Assembly: GCA_947179485.1 (NCBI GenBank)
Contig: OX359245.1
Coordinates: 65,087,067-65,151,066, forward strand
Reading direction: 5' to 3'
DNA from: Allacma fusca
Lineage: Eukaryota > Arthropoda > Collembola > Symphypleona > Sminthuridae
Length of the DNA: 64,000 bases
Both the position numbers and the translations under genes were made by a program. Below are positions 35,749-47,878 of the stretch, in pieces. The notes beneath the pieces were generated by a model, which was not told the DNA's origin, searched no databases, and saw nothing but the letters and a program-made list of their open reading frames with translations. Positions within the stretch are counted from its first letter, which is position 1; each line of letters starts with the position of its first letter.

Positions 35749-36382
35749 AAGACGCTAGCATTTGGCATGTACATTTTAGAATTCTTCCTGTAAGCACCAC
35801 AATCATTCCAAACTTTTGATAGCTTCCTGGAAATCCCCAAAAAATAAATAAAAAATGGCATCAAAATATATTTTAGACAAAATGTTATCCAAAATAAATT
35901 TGGTGTGTCTAAAGTACAAACACTCAGTAAGTTTTGTAAATAATTCGTTGTCGTAACCCCAGTCCTCCCTGGCGAAGCAACTTGAACAAAGTTTTAATAT
36001 CACGTTTCTCCCGGTTCCGGTGCTCCTTAAGCAGGAGGCTATTGGAAATGTAGCTGACTGGATTCAGAGAGAATTTTCCGATATAACTGACGTTTAATGT
36101 TCATTTTTTAATAATAATATTAACAAAAGTGCTACGTATTAAACTTGTTTTATTTTTGTCTCTGTTTTTGCATCGATGACGCATACAGGGGAGGGGAGTT
36201 CTAGGAATATTTACGTTAGAATGACGATAAGGTTAATAGAGTCCAAAAATGGGGAAAAAATTCCCTAAGTGCAAAACGTTTGTAACATTACTGTATTTCA
36301 ACTAACTTCGGTACTTACAATTAGTAAATATGACATTATCTCTCAGGTTGTAATACACGCTTCTTCATTCTATGTGAGTACC
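35749..36382. other. C8 3' flank
   Basis: Its first 100 bp recur at 53655-53705 beside another exon 3 relic. Otherwise AT-rich with no recognised content. Confidence 0.5.
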
Positions 36383-36778
36383 CAGGGGTCGGATTTTTGT
36401 GGGAAGACGGGAAGATTCTTCCCAAGGAAGAAATAATTTTTTCTGGCAGGGAAATTCACAAAGGGCAGGAATTTTATTTTAAAAACAGGGATTTTAAAAA
36501 CCTTTGGTCTTTTTTTTTTGCAGGGATTTTCGAATTTGTTGGCATGTTTCAGAGAAATGTGTTAGGGAAACAGGGAGTTTTAGATTGGTTGACCTTATTT
36601 GACAGGGATTTGACGTCTAGTAGACAAATTATTTTTGCCAACATGGATTTTGAAAACCGTTGACATTTTTTCAGCAGGGATCTTTTAAATCGTTGAGGAC
36701 CTACCAGCAGGGGCATTCTACTCAGCAGGGAAACTCAGAGATGTTCTTCCAGGGAGATTTATAAAAATCCGACCCCTG
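36383..36778. mobile_element. CAGGGGTCGG hAT-like MITE, second copy (396 bp)
   Basis: Perfect ends CAGGGGTCGGATTTTT on both sides, flanked by TGAGTACC and TGAATACC, an 8-bp duplication with one mismatch. Longer than the A4 copy, with the same CAGGGATTTT word structure. Short open frames inside are by-products. Confidence 0.88.
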
Positions 36779-38156
36779 TGAATACCTGATTAGCATTTTA
36801 TTTTAGTACACAGTCATTTCTTTTAAAATAAAATAAAATTGTCCCTATTATAAAGTTTCTTATTATTTACTCCATTAAGATTTAGAAAAATTTTTGACCA
36901 TAATTGTGAAGTAAACAATTTTAGTTTTGAGGCAAAATATCTGGTAAACCTCATACTTATCTGCATTACTAAAGTACAGTGCATCTCTGGTCAAGTCCAA
37001 AATCCGGTAATGAATTTTGGTTACAAGTTCAGCCCGGCTGAGTCTTGCCCGAGTCGGGTTCGGACCAGGATACAAGTCTAACGAACACTTCAAATTTTAT
37101 GACCCATCTTATAATAAATGACTTAGGCGTTGATTAGACAATAATGCGGTATTAAATTCTTAGATTGGAACTTTTTGGCCTGACACAAAACCAACTACAG
37201 CGCCCTCTGTTATAATAAAGTGGGAACTACAACTAGAGGTTCTTAAGATTAACTTGTGCCTGCTGATGGAATGATACTTTGCTACCATAAGTAAACCATT
37301 ACTTTTTTCACCATAATGTTATTCATTGATGGAACCCTTCATAAATCCATGTTCATGTATCCCTTCCTGTATCTGCTCGCGTGTATGTTTAACAAAAAAT
37401 GCCGAAATCAGCAAATATGCTGTATTATTGAACCTTTCAATTACCTATACGCTTCATAACCTCGGTGATGTACAGATCATAACAAGACATTGGGCTGAAT
37501 GTCTACTCGAATACAGTTAATTATATATTTATGCTAGTTATAATTTATTATACATATCCCATCGAACTCATTTCCTAATCTATTTTTGCTAAACAGGAAA
37601 TTTTCAAGTCTCGATATCGTTTTAAAATCTAAACAATATTAAAAATTGCTCTAAAACGTCTAAAATTAGGAAACATAGCCTATCCAGAAAATTACGGGAA
37701 TTATAACTATTTGTCCTGATAAGACAACATATAAACGTAATATGTGCAGTTTCGAGACATTGATTTTCTCGTGTAAACCTCAAAGCACGTTACGATTAAT
37801 GTAACGATAAAATACATCGGGGTTCGGGAGTATACATCGGAGTTTCAAGTGTTGTGCATTCGAGGGAGTAAGTGCGTCAGAGTAATCGAGAGTCGGACAT
37901 TTTTGATATTGCTCTTTTCAAATTTGCTTCATGTTTGCAAAATGTAAACATTCCATTTCACACAATACACAATACAGTTATAATCCCGTGGCACAGTGTT
38001 TGCTTGCAAATTATGCAGAATAAATTGTGTACTATAATAGTAGCTTCAAAAGGCTTGAAACCTTCCCCAAGAGGAAACTGTTACTAGAAGTTGTAGTAGA
38101 GTTGAACATAATTATATTTAAGACTGAAGCACCAAAACGTGAGCGACGCCCATAAG
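36779..38156. other. Intergenic, no gene seen
   Basis: AT-rich spacer. I find no exon, RNA gene or defined repeat. Confidence 0.4.
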
Positions 38157-39224
38157 CAGGGTGCCCAGATTATTCGAAACTCAAATCAGGACTTAAGTGA
38201 GTTTAAAAACAATCAAAAACCAAAGATATTTCACACAATTTAACTATTTGTATTTGGCTTGCATATGATAAAAAGTGTTTCGTTCTGGTTTCAAAATTTT
38301 GAATGAGCTCCTCCGTGACAAAAATTAGTAATCAACATTTTTCTGGATCTTCATAATTATCTGACAAAGTATCTTAAGGCATGTAAAAAATTCTTTTTTA
38401 TATATTTTTTTGCATCTAAATATATAAAAAATTAACGTTCCTGAGATAACATATCATTTATCTTCGAGTAAAAATGGAGCTATAAAGTCTTGAATAATAG
38501 CTGAAACTTTGGTTTTTCTTTGCTGCTACACTTAATAAAATACCATTCCCTTTCCCACTACACATTGTAAATACAACTGTTATTAGACATTACAAACATT
38601 CCTTGAATATAATTTCAAAAATATAATTCTGACCCATACATTTCAATAAAAATCCACCGTTTACAGACTATCCAGAACCTTCAATTTATTCTTTTATAAG
38701 TTTATTTAGATTTCTTCTTTTGTGCGCTTGGAAAACACTCGTTGTTTCCAGAATGCGTATTTTTTAAGTATATCTGCGGAAACTGTTAGTTTTCGATTCA
38801 GCTTAGTTTAATTCAAAATTTGACCAACTGAATTGGTTTTTACAGAGCTGAAGTGAACCGTTTCCACCACTACATGTACCTGTGAGATATCGTAAATTGA
38901 TAATTGTATTTAAACACTACAAAACTGTTCCGTACAACAGCAGCGTCGTTCATTACCAAATTAAGCCGAACAAAATTAAACTATTAAAACAATTTTACAC
39001 ATAGGGCAGCATTTATGTTCATGTGTATATAGTTTATGTCAGTATTATAATGAACTTTATGATCAATAATGACAACGTTTATTCACTTTACCTCAAAGTG
39101 CTACAAAGTCATATTTTTGTTAGCTACTTTGAAATCAGGACTAAATTCAAGCTCATCAGGTCATCAGGTAACCCTATATCAAATCAGGACAGTCCTGACC
39201 AAGTCAGGACTTCTGGGCACCCTG
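38157..39224. mobile_element. Non-autonomous hAT-like element, TCAGGAC words (1068 bp)
   Basis: A perfect 8-bp duplication CCCATAAG (38149-38156 and 39225-39232) brackets inverted ends CAGGGTGCCCAGA. AAATCAGGAC words sit next to both ends. The interior is AT-rich without coding capacity. Confidence 0.9.
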
Positions 39225-39472
39225 CCCATAAGCCTTAAATGAGTCTTATTGGCGTATTTAAAACTTAATTTCTAAAAGAAATTTTTTTCACACATAAATT
39301 TTTGTAAACGTGATAATATTGATAACTGATGATATTATTATTATATTTGATATAATTACTGCTTATGCCAGCTTTTCAAAACTACAGTATATTGCAAACA
39401 AACAATCTCCAATGTATCAAAATTTTGTTACTTCAGTTTCTAGGATTAAAAAGTAATTTTTAATCATTCGGT

Positions 39473-39846
39473 ATGCTAGGAGCTAATTCCGGAAGATATT
39501 TTTGCGCTGGATTTTGGTACTCTAATTATTTTTGTCACGTTCCTTACAGATGGGCCACGGAGAAAAATAACCCGGTAGCAAAGAATGATATTGCAGGATT
39601 TACACTGGATGAATTATAAACATTTTGGTTATTTTAACGTATTTAATTTGGGGCAGTAATTTCAAAGCTTCTGGAAATTAGAATGTTCCTTTCTGATTGT
39701 GAGTATACTGTATTGTGTGACCAGAACTGTTGTAACTCTAATGCTTTTGGTGCTTCTGCTGGTTCAAATTTATCAGATTAGATGTCAAGAAAATATGCTT
39801 GGTATTTACAATCAATGTATGATATTTTACAACGGTCTTAAAGGAA
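39473..39846 (+). pseudogene. GRL9: isolated, degraded exon 1 of the receptor-like family
   Basis: Readable from the ATG through HVPYRWATEKNN and NDIAGF. A one-base insertion then leads to a stop, and later frames recover LLVQIYQIRCQENMLGIYNQ. The donor has decayed (GGAAAA instead of GGTAAT), and no exon 2 or 3 follows. Last recognisable member of the array. Confidence 0.8.
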
Positions 39847-40849
39847 AACAAAAATTGAAAGAATATTTATTTTGCATAATTTGAATTCATTTTTTAAGAA
39901 GTTTAATTTATACAACCCCTTCTATATCCCCACAGCATAAAGTTTCCCCTGTCCTTAATCCAAACAGTTGCCCCTATTTCTAACACAAAAAGTTTTCCCA
40001 TTATCAGTATGTATACCGATTGTGGTTCAATATTCCTTCCAGAGAGCGCCCATATGGTAGAGTACGGAACACTGCGCTTAAAAAAATGATTTCGTCATTT
40101 TTACTAGGTATTTTAAATTGATCTCAAATCTCAACTAAATATGTCCAAGCAACACACATTGTTACACTTATGACTTATAAAATTGTACATGAATTAGAAA
40201 GTCAAAATTTTTTCCCCATCCAAGAATGAATTAATACAACGTCTTCTGCAATACGTCGTATATAATCATTATCATAATTAAATATTCAGTACTGAACGCA
40301 GATTTTGACCACATTTGAAAATTAAGATAAAGGTTTGCCAACTTGAGTTAGGAACACATTTGAATATTTTCCACATGCACTGGAAATACGGTTTAACATG
40401 ATAGAACCCTGAAAATATCATTACGATGTTCTACATATGGCATGTTTATAATTATTTAACGTTTACGAACACTCCAAGAACCCATTCCAATTCCCCATCA
40501 CTTCAAAACAGTAATTAAAAACATGCTTTGAGCTGAACACGTATTTAACGATTGTGAATACGTGCATGAATACATAGCGCATAGGTTTAGGCAGTAAGTA
40601 TAAATAAAAATTTTACCATGAAAAGTTTGGTTTTTGCGTGAATATATAAAGCCTTGAATCTCCACAAGGGGCAACAACAAGTAATACAAATCATTCACAA
40701 GTAAATTTCATTTATTTAGTAGCACAACCATCATCTCGAACACAACCCTTAAAATACAGTGGAAGGGTTTCAGGATATCAAACTTTTGAGCTAAATTAAT
40801 TTTATTGATATTTCCTAACACAATTAACATTTTGAGACTATTTCTAAAG
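39847..40849. other. Spacer; left part of the ZNF segmental duplication from about 40245
   Basis: From about 40245 onward the sequence is homologous to 54170-54760. No gene seen. Confidence 0.55.
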
Positions 40850-42101
40850 CAGTGGTCGTCACGGGAACGGGTAAAACCCGGGGACATGGGAACGGGAACG
40901 AGTACAGGAACGGGTACGGGAACAACTATTTTGTTCCCAGCCAGTTTGGGTACGGGAACAGGAACACACTCAGGTGGACCCGACCACTGGGAACAGGAAC
41001 GCGAGTGGGAACAGGAACTGAGATTTTCATCTTGTTCCCGTTCCCATTGGGAACGGGTACAGCCTACGCATGTTCCCGTTCCCATACCTGTTGTTCTCGG
41101 GATCAAGTGGGTACTTTTACCATCTTCTAGAAACACACTCAAAATTGATTTTTCTCCTGCAATTTCTACTTTATACACACATATCCTTGTCTTAAAGATA
41201 ATAATGTTAGAACACCTGTTTCAGTACAATTGCGATATTTTCTTGAATAGTTCCACAAGTTAATATAATAAATATTAAAATAATTATTATTAATTTATAC
41301 TTTTACTGCAAGTTTTCCCCTTGTAAAATTGATTGCTCGAGTTAATGTTTTTTTCAAATAAGACTAACAAAGGGAAACTAATCCGTGTTGGCATATATTT
41401 GTCAGATATCGTCGGCTAAATTATAAAAAGTACCATTTTCATTTCCGAACCCGTTTAAAAAGCATAGGTTCTGAAATGAAAATGGTACTTTTTAGATTTT
41501 AGCCAACTATATATTGCACATGCAGCATAATTATCTTTGGGCCAGCAATTGATCAGTAAGTATCATTTTGAAACCATCGTCAACATTCAATTTTATTATT
41601 GGAAGAACAATTTCAGTGTTGCATTCATTGTTGCATCCCTTCTCTGTATGCCATTTTAGTGTTGATATTCGGTCAAGTCGGTACATAATCTCTGAAGAAT
41701 TAAACAATCAGTTATTACTCTGTTACGTTTTGCTATGGGGGAGCGTTTAGCCACCCTGTCGTCTGTTTTTTATCTGAAAAACGAAGGGTTTGGCGGTTAC
41801 TGAAACCCTGATAACAATTTTTACCACACTTAAGTATAATACGTCTTGAACCCGGGAACGGGACCGGGAACACCAGCTGTGGGAACGGGTACGGGTCCAC
41901 AACATTTTAAATTTCTGGGTACGGGAACAGGAACGGGTCCGGGCACGCATTTTTATTAAATTCATGGGAACGGGTACCTAAAATACTGTTCCCACCATCA
42001 CGGGAACGGGTTCGGGTACGGGAACACTTAAGGGGAGTACCCATTGAGTGGGAACAGGAACGGGAACGGGAACAAACATTTTGTACCCATGACGACCACT
42101 G
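40850..42101. mobile_element. Non-autonomous hAT-like element, GGGAACGGGTAC words (1252 bp)
   Basis: A perfect 8-bp duplication TTCTAAAG (40842-40849 and 42102-42109) brackets inverted ends CAGTGGTCGTCA. The homologous ZNF2 flank near 55010 shows the empty site. Both sides are arrays of GGGAAC, GGGTAC and GGTTCG-type words. The centre is AT-rich and holds a 101-bp palindromic MITE. Long open frames made of Val-Pro or Gly-Thr repeats here are artefacts of the word arrays. Confidence 0.92.
41409..41509. mobile_element. 101-bp palindromic MITE, copy 1
   Basis: A near-perfect foldback flanked by TA, with arms of about 45 bp (TCGTCGGCTAAATTATAAAA and onward, through AGTACCATTTTCATTT) around a short loop. 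Nested inside the 40850-42101 element. The second copy is at 50579-50679. Confidence 0.85.
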
Positions 42102-42528
42102 TTCTAAAGTATTTGTAAATTATATGATAGATTATGTAAATTCCAAGTCAGAGAATCACAAAAGTAAATTCGACTACAATAAAAACACCATTAATTAATT
42201 CATAGCATTTGGGTAAACTTGGCATGGGTAAGTGCGTAGAAGCAAATTTTGCTGCCAGATTATGTTTGCTATTACGTGTTTAGGCCAAACACGTTCAAAA
42301 CATTTCATTTTTGCCCAAAAACGTTGAGAAATATTTGCACGCAAATTATACCTCACGATTTTCAAAGAAAAACAAACCAAATTTATACTACTCCATAATT
42401 ACTAAATACCAATGCACTTTACCAATTAATATGTAACAAGAGTATTATCCAAACTACGATATCAAAAGCTATTACGGAGACTAATGCAAAAATGCAATTA
42501 CTTACAAATAATACAACGCTAGGATTGT
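42102..42528. other. 3' flank of ZNF1
   Basis: Homologous to 55020-55302 plus 56156-56317 beside ZNF2. Presumably contains the ZNF1 3' UTR; no further gene. Confidence 0.5.
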
Positions 42529-44553
42529 CTATTCAAGATGAATAACAAGTCTGTTTAAACAGACAACGGGTAATTTATGGTTATACGAATAATGCATGCA
42601 GAGATCTTTTCCAGAGCCACAATGATATCTGCACTCCTGGCAAAGACGCATTTCAGAATCCCGATCCTCTTCGGATATTTCCTGTTGATTTCCAATAGCC
42701 GAGCAACCTCTGATGTGAAACGTTTCCCCTCCACTTTCTGATGATACTTCGTCAACCAAACGATTTAAATCTGTCGGACCAACAGTTGACAAAACAACGG
42801 GATTTTGGAAGACACCAGTTCTATCTGATTCCTTGCTGCTGATGATGCTTGGTTTACTTTGATTTGCAGGATATGATTGAGTTTGACACTTCTGAAGTCC
42901 TTCATCAAGATGGGTCCTCTCATGTTCGTTCAGAGAAGTACTTCGAGTCGATCTGTAAGAGCAATAACGATACTTGTAAGGTCGTTCATCAGAATGGGTC
43001 CTTTCATGAGATTTCAAACTAGATCTTTTGGCAGCAGAGTACGAGCAATACCCGCACTTATAAGGTCTTTCTCCAGTATGGTTTTTTTCATGTCGTTTCA
43101 AAATAAACACATCGGTAGCAGAGTAGGAGCAATATTGACAGTTGTAAGGTCTCTCCCCAGTATGAGATCTTTCATGACGTGTCAGATTATACATTTGGGA
43201 TGCAGCGTACGGGCAAATTTGGCACTGATAAGGTCTCTCTCCAGTATGAGTTCTTTCATGTCGTTTCAGCTTAAACATATCGGTAGCAGGGAGGGCGCAA
43301 TGTTGACACTTATAAGATCTTCCTCCAGTATGGGTACTTTCATGGCGTTTGACTGTATACTGTATTGGTGCCGAGAACGAGCAGTACCGACACTTGTAGG
43401 GCCCTTCTCCAGTATGATATCTTCCATGACTTGTCAGAGAAGACTTTTTGATTGCAGAATACGGACAATATTTGCACTGATAAGGCTTCACTCCAGTATG
43501 GGTTCTCTCATGCTGCACCAAAGCAGACATTCTAGCAGCCGAGTGTGTGCAGTATCGACACTTATGAGGTCTTTCTCCAGTATGAGTTTTTTCATGATTT
43601 GTCAGTGTAGTCTTTGTAGCTGCAGCGTAGGAGCAATTCTTGCACTTATAAGGCCTCTCTCCAGTATGGGTTCTCTCATGGTCATTCAAACGATCCAATC
43701 TGGCTCCCGAGTATGAGCAGTATCGACACTTATAAGGTCTTTCCCCAGCATGGGTTTTTTCATGTCGTTTCAAAGAGGTCACAAGTCTTGAAGAAAACTT
43801 ACAATATCGGCACTTGTAACATCTCTCACCGGCACGGATTCCTCCACAGACTTTCGAAGAAGGCCGATGCACTGCTGCTGAGTATGAGCGATCTCGACTG
43901 CAGCCAGCACTTTTCGGCTCTTTCATAATAGCCTCATTCGCTGAATTGGTTCCGAAATAGCGGTACTTGCTATGTTTCCCGCTCCGATGGATCCTTTTAT
44001 GGTTTCCCAAAAAACGCTTTAAAACTCCAGAGTACGAACATTTGTCACACTTGAACGGCTTGTTCCCCAAATGGACTTGCTCGTGATTTTTGAAGAAATC
44101 CCTTCGATGTGTGGAGTAGGAACAATTTCCACACTTATAAGGTCCTTCCTCCAAGTCATTCCTTCTTTCAACTGCCGGAGGAGATTTTCCTGTTGCTGAA
44201 TCAGGAGAGCACTCCTGGGCAAATTCTTCGATGATTTTACTTCGAGTAGACGATGACGCAAAGTTTGGAACATCTGACTTAATTCCCGTGTGGATTATTT
44301 CATGACTATTTAAACCACCACTTAGATTTGTGGAATAAGGACAGTATTGACACTTGAAAGGTTTTTCAACCCTGTGCTGTCTTCTGTGAAAAATTAGAAA
44401 CGCCATTGTTGTGGTTGAATAAGAGCAACGTCGACAACTGTACCGAAGTTGTTCGGGATGAGTCTTCCTGGAGTGTTCCCCTAATTTTTCTTCTTTTTGG
44501 AAACATTGTGCACAAATAGCACATCTGAAGGACATGTCCACACTGGATTCCAT
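42529..44553 (-). CDS. ZNF1: C2H2 zinc-finger protein with about 17 fingers
   Basis: A probable DNA-binding transcription factor acting in the nucleus. Starting at the ATG at 44553-44551 the product is 674 residues. An in-frame run continues upstream without ATG to an acceptor at 44607, so the first coding ATG is in this exon unless an upstream exon adds more. Finger 1 (FRCAICAQCF type) starts about ten residues in, and fingers 2-5 follow with longer spacers. Fingers 6-16 are a regular array joined by HTGERPYKC linkers, and an isolated C-terminal CQEC-to-HYSYNH finger comes last. Most fingers have the C-x2-C-x-Y-S form also seen in REST-like proteins. In finger 16 the first Cys is Tyr (YKYRYC), so it probably no longer binds zinc. 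No BTB, KRAB or ZAD domain is visible. Intact, unlike its duplicate ZNF2. Confidence 0.9.
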   Translation of the reverse strand: MESSVDMSFRCAICAQCFQKEEKLGEHSRKTHPEQLRYSCRRCSYSTTTMAFLIFHRRQHRVEKPFKCQYCPYSTNLSGGLNSHEIIHTGIKSDVPNFASSSTRSKIIEEFAQECSPDSATGKSPPAVERRNDLEEGPYKCGNCSYSTHRRDFFKNHEQVHLGNKPFKCDKCSYSGVLKRFLGNHKRIHRSGKHSKYRYFGTNSANEAIMKEPKSAGCSRDRSYSAAVHRPSSKVCGGIRAGERCYKCRYCKFSSRLVTSLKRHEKTHAGERPYKCRYCSYSGARLDRLNDHERTHTGERPYKCKNCSYAAATKTTLTNHEKTHTGERPHKCRYCTHSAARMSALVQHERTHTGVKPYQCKYCPYSAIKKSSLTSHGRYHTGEGPYKCRYCSFSAPIQYTVKRHESTHTGGRSYKCQHCALPATDMFKLKRHERTHTGERPYQCQICPYAASQMYNLTRHERSHTGERPYNCQYCSYSATDVFILKRHEKNHTGERPYKCGYCSYSAAKRSSLKSHERTHSDERPYKYRYCSYRSTRSTSLNEHERTHLDEGLQKCQTQSYPANQSKPSIISSKESDRTGVFQNPVVLSTVGPTDLNRLVDEVSSESGGETFHIRGCSAIGNQQEISEEDRDSEMRLCQECRYHCGSGKDLCMHYSYNHKLPVVCLNRLVIHLE

Positions 44554-45485
44554 TAATAATTGGTCCCCACGGACATCCAATTTCTTACTGATCTTCAACG
44601 AAGTCTCTGTAATATCAAAGCGAATACAAGTTTAAAATTGAAATTGCGACAAAACTATTTTTCTAAAATCAGTGTTCTACAACCGATTGACACAGTCAAT
44701 CTTAGCATTGATTACAGGAATTATTACTACTAAAATTACATAACGATTACTTATAGAAAAATAACACATTTCAGTGCCACTATGACTCGATTCAAAAATA
44801 AAGGAAGTGATTTGTAATCATTTGATTTTTTAATAAAGAATTGCGTACCTGCTTTTTATTCCTGAAAGTGTCCCAGAAGATGTCCACGTTCAATCAAACG
44901 TATTCAGTTACACCTGGATTGTTCTGGATTTTTGCAAATTATTTCAATGAATTAATCTTCAGGAAGACTAAACGTGACTCATTTTTATGACCAGAGTGAA
45001 TACTTGGATTGTCAACGACGTAAATCCTTTGAATCCTTTGAACGTTTTTTTTACTTCACTTTTTCTACTCTTGCGTCACCCTCATGTGAGAAACTTGGGA
45101 ACGTCAAGTGGTAGACATTCAAAATGTTCCACATAAAGTTAGCCGACAACACAATGGTGGGATGCCGATTGAGCGCAGTTCAAATGGGTTTAATGTAAAA
45201 AAATCAGGTATATTTATAAAATAATTGGATTAATTCCAAGAAAAATTAACATTTCGAGGATATGAAAATACTTGTAATAAAGGGCACGTGAATATTAACT
45301 TCCAGAATTTACATACCCCTTAGCAAATCCCACTTTAAAGGACTTGTGAGGCCGGAGGGTTTCTAAATAAAAAATCCGAGCAGCAGGGACAATTTGTTCA
45401 AATATTTTAGATATAAAGATAAATGCAAAATGCATCCATTTAAATTGTATACTAATTAATAGTATTTAGTTAGCATAATTATTTA
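44554..45485 (-). other. ZNF1 5' UTR, intron and upstream region
   Basis: An acceptor (GATATTACAG) ends at 44607. A donor (AAAAAGCAG/GTACGC) at 44849 defines a 242-bp intron, 44607-44848. The upstream exon shows no usable ATG and is probably 5' UTR. Both splice sites are conserved in the ZNF2 duplicate (63050-63330). Homology to the ZNF2 side runs to about 45485. Confidence 0.65.
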
Positions 45486-47009
45486 CATTCATTGATTGTT
45501 AGGCATAAGGAAAGCTTTTTTTAAATTGGCTTTTGAAGGCTTGAAATACATACATTTATTTGGACACCTCTGGTCCTTAGACTATTCATAAAAATTTTTA
45601 AACATTTCAGACGGGGAAAACGCGGATACTTTGATCTGGCATCGACTTTACGCTTTGGATTGGGTAAGTACTTGAGTTTGTTCAGGTGTTCTGAGGTTAT
45701 TCATTTTCTTCTCGGAATGAGACGATAACTTACGACTATCATCGTTGTGCCCCAACCCTCGCCTAATTTTTCATGATTACCAAATGTTTTCCAGATATTA
45801 CAATTATGTGCAATTCCCTTTTAACTATAGCCATTGGAAGGAAACGGTCGCTTCTGGAAGCTTCAGTTTGATTTTGCACACGTCATTACTACATGTGTCA
45901 CTCCAGTGTCTTATGGATTACAACAATGTATTTTTGTACCACTTCCTGTATCCCTATAAATTACTTTCCAACATTTACGCAGGAAGGCAAACGGGTTGGT
46001 GCTAAACAAATCACTGGGGAAATTGAGAAAGGAATGTAAACTGTCTTTAACTCATATTTACAAGCGCTATACGTTTGAAGGTTGTGACCAAACCCATAAT
46101 TTCCTTCAATTTGTTCTTACAACTTTAATTTTTTTTTTATGAAAAATATTTAACCAGGAATTCCAGTTTAATGGGTAAATCGTTAGCGTAATTTTGTTTA
46201 TTCGTAATGAATGGATAGAAAAACAGATGTATTATTTGGCCGACTCGACCTATCTGTGAGCCTTAGCAACATATAATTACTCACAGCTGTTCACAGAAAT
46301 AAGCTATGAGCTCGTGTATTCATCTGTGAATTTTTTACAGAATTTACCTGAAACAATTCAAGTTTCAGTAGTGGAGGCAATTTTCTGTAGGTGGATGGTA
46401 TTGGTTCAGAAAACACAAGCTGGCTTTTCTCACAATTATAAAAAAATCTGGTATTAAAAATGAAGCACATGTTTTCGCATGAACATCCCGGATGAGGGAA
46501 AATTCCTTGCTTAATTGTCTTTTATTAGTGAGTCGTCTAGGAATTTCCCTCCATAGTCCTAGTGAAAAGGTCATTGTTACAATGAATAATTATATAAACT
46601 CTAATGCGAATATTTGCTTAAGTCCTGAAACTTTCGATGGACAGCGGGGCAGAGTTTCAGGTAACTTGGAACGAGAGGATAATGTTCAGAAAAGTCCAAT
46701 CAAGTGTCTCCTCTGACCCTTCTGCTAGATTCTACCTTAAGCTTACACAGGGTATCGGAAACTTCAAGATCCTCACTCGCTCTTATATTGAGTTTAGCCC
46801 CAGATTTCGTGCATAGCAAAATATTTTGAGATTTTATGCATATACAATTCTTATGCAACATCAGACACCGCGAATTTAGTACTAGAACCAAAATGCTAAA
46901 AGGTTTTTCAAAATTCGAAGACAGTGACATTTATAAAAAGTATAAATAAATAATAAATATTTATTAGATCAGAAGGAAGATTGATTAGCAGGTAAAATAA
47001 ACTTTTTTA
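45486..47009. other. Spacer with one candidate mini-exon
   Basis: Mostly unrecognised. At 45611-45663 a 53-bp segment has a good acceptor (CATTTCAG) and a strong donor (GTAAGT), and reads RGKRGYFDLASTLRFGL in the open frame. No partner exons identified. Confidence 0.35.
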
Positions 47010-47062
47010 TTGTGAATTAGGGTTCCCACTTTTCTGAAACGTCATTCCGGGACAAAATAATT

Positions 47063-47398
47063 TTAAATTTTGTTTACGTATACACGATTCCTAATTGTAT
47101 TTTTCAGCCTTTTTGCATCTAATAACATTTTCTTGTTTTCCGGTTTGTTCATAAAAGAAACCAATTCACAACATGAAAAGGGCACATTAAACCTGTCTTG
47201 AAGCTCTGCCTTCACAAGTTTTGTTGACATTAAGTTTCTCTCGGCTGTCCAAACTTTCTTCATTAGGCTGAAATAACTATCTGCAAAATCGTTGCTAACA
47301 GGAATTAAAAGCACGAACAATACAAGGTTGAATAGTTCAGGACATTGATCTTTCTTAAAAAACTGAGCCCACTTTGCACCGACAGTTCTCACGATCAC
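47063..47398 (-). pseudogene. hAT transposase C-terminal dimerisation fragment
   Basis: About 110 residues, with the pattern P-L-F-x2-V-x-F-x-L-x-IPVSN, then a YFSLMKK block and ERNLMS. This is typical of the hAT family dimerisation domain, in which VERxFS is usual; here it is ADSYFS. The frame ends in a normal-looking C-terminus, but the N-terminal side is cut off. Confidence 0.8.
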
Positions 47399-47564
47399 CG
47401 ATCACAATAAAAAACCTCAAGTTTGATGTAGTAAGCAAAATTCATTGTACAGTTGGTCCTCGTTTAATTTAATACCGGCATTTTTTTCTTTCACATTGTT
47501 CTCACTCATTTTGGAAATCATAAGATTGGCACAAGATGACTGAAATATTAAAGGATGCAATTCT

Positions 47565-47878
47565 CAATCATACTCACTGAAAGATTTTGTTTTGTTTCTA
47601 TTTTGCGTAATTGTACAAAATTGTAAATACGATATATACAAACCTAACATTAAATTGTATTTTTTAGAGTGCAGAGTATTGCATTTTTTAAAAAATGAGT
47701 ATATTTTTGTGTTCTCGTCCTCGCACTCATTAATGAACAATTCTGGGTATGTACTCGCACTCATGATTGTGCACCGTTGTAATAACATGCACTCGTCCTC
47801 AAAGTAAACTCGTGAGTACACTGAGTGCGAGGTGAGTGCGAGTGCTGCACTCTGTGCTCATGAGGATGTGCATCTATG
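47565..47878. mobile_element. Truncated CATAGATGCAC element nested in the hAT remnant
   Basis: Closely similar to the right-hand part of the 56485-57010 element, ending in the same GAGTGCGAGTGCTGCACTCT region and GTGCATCTATG terminus. The left end is missing. Confidence 0.75.

Noticed and set aside
40708-41263. Val-Pro and Gly-Thr repeat frames on both strands
   Set aside because: Translations of GGGAAC/GGGTAC word arrays in the hAT-like element.
42877-43716. 279-codon open frame on the plus strand over ZNF1
   Set aside because: Antisense shadow of the periodic zinc-finger array; the real fingers are on the minus strand with conserved Cys/His spacing.
45745-46005. 86-codon plus-strand frame as a gene
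   Set aside because: No recognisable domain, low-complexity AT-biased composition and no splice context.
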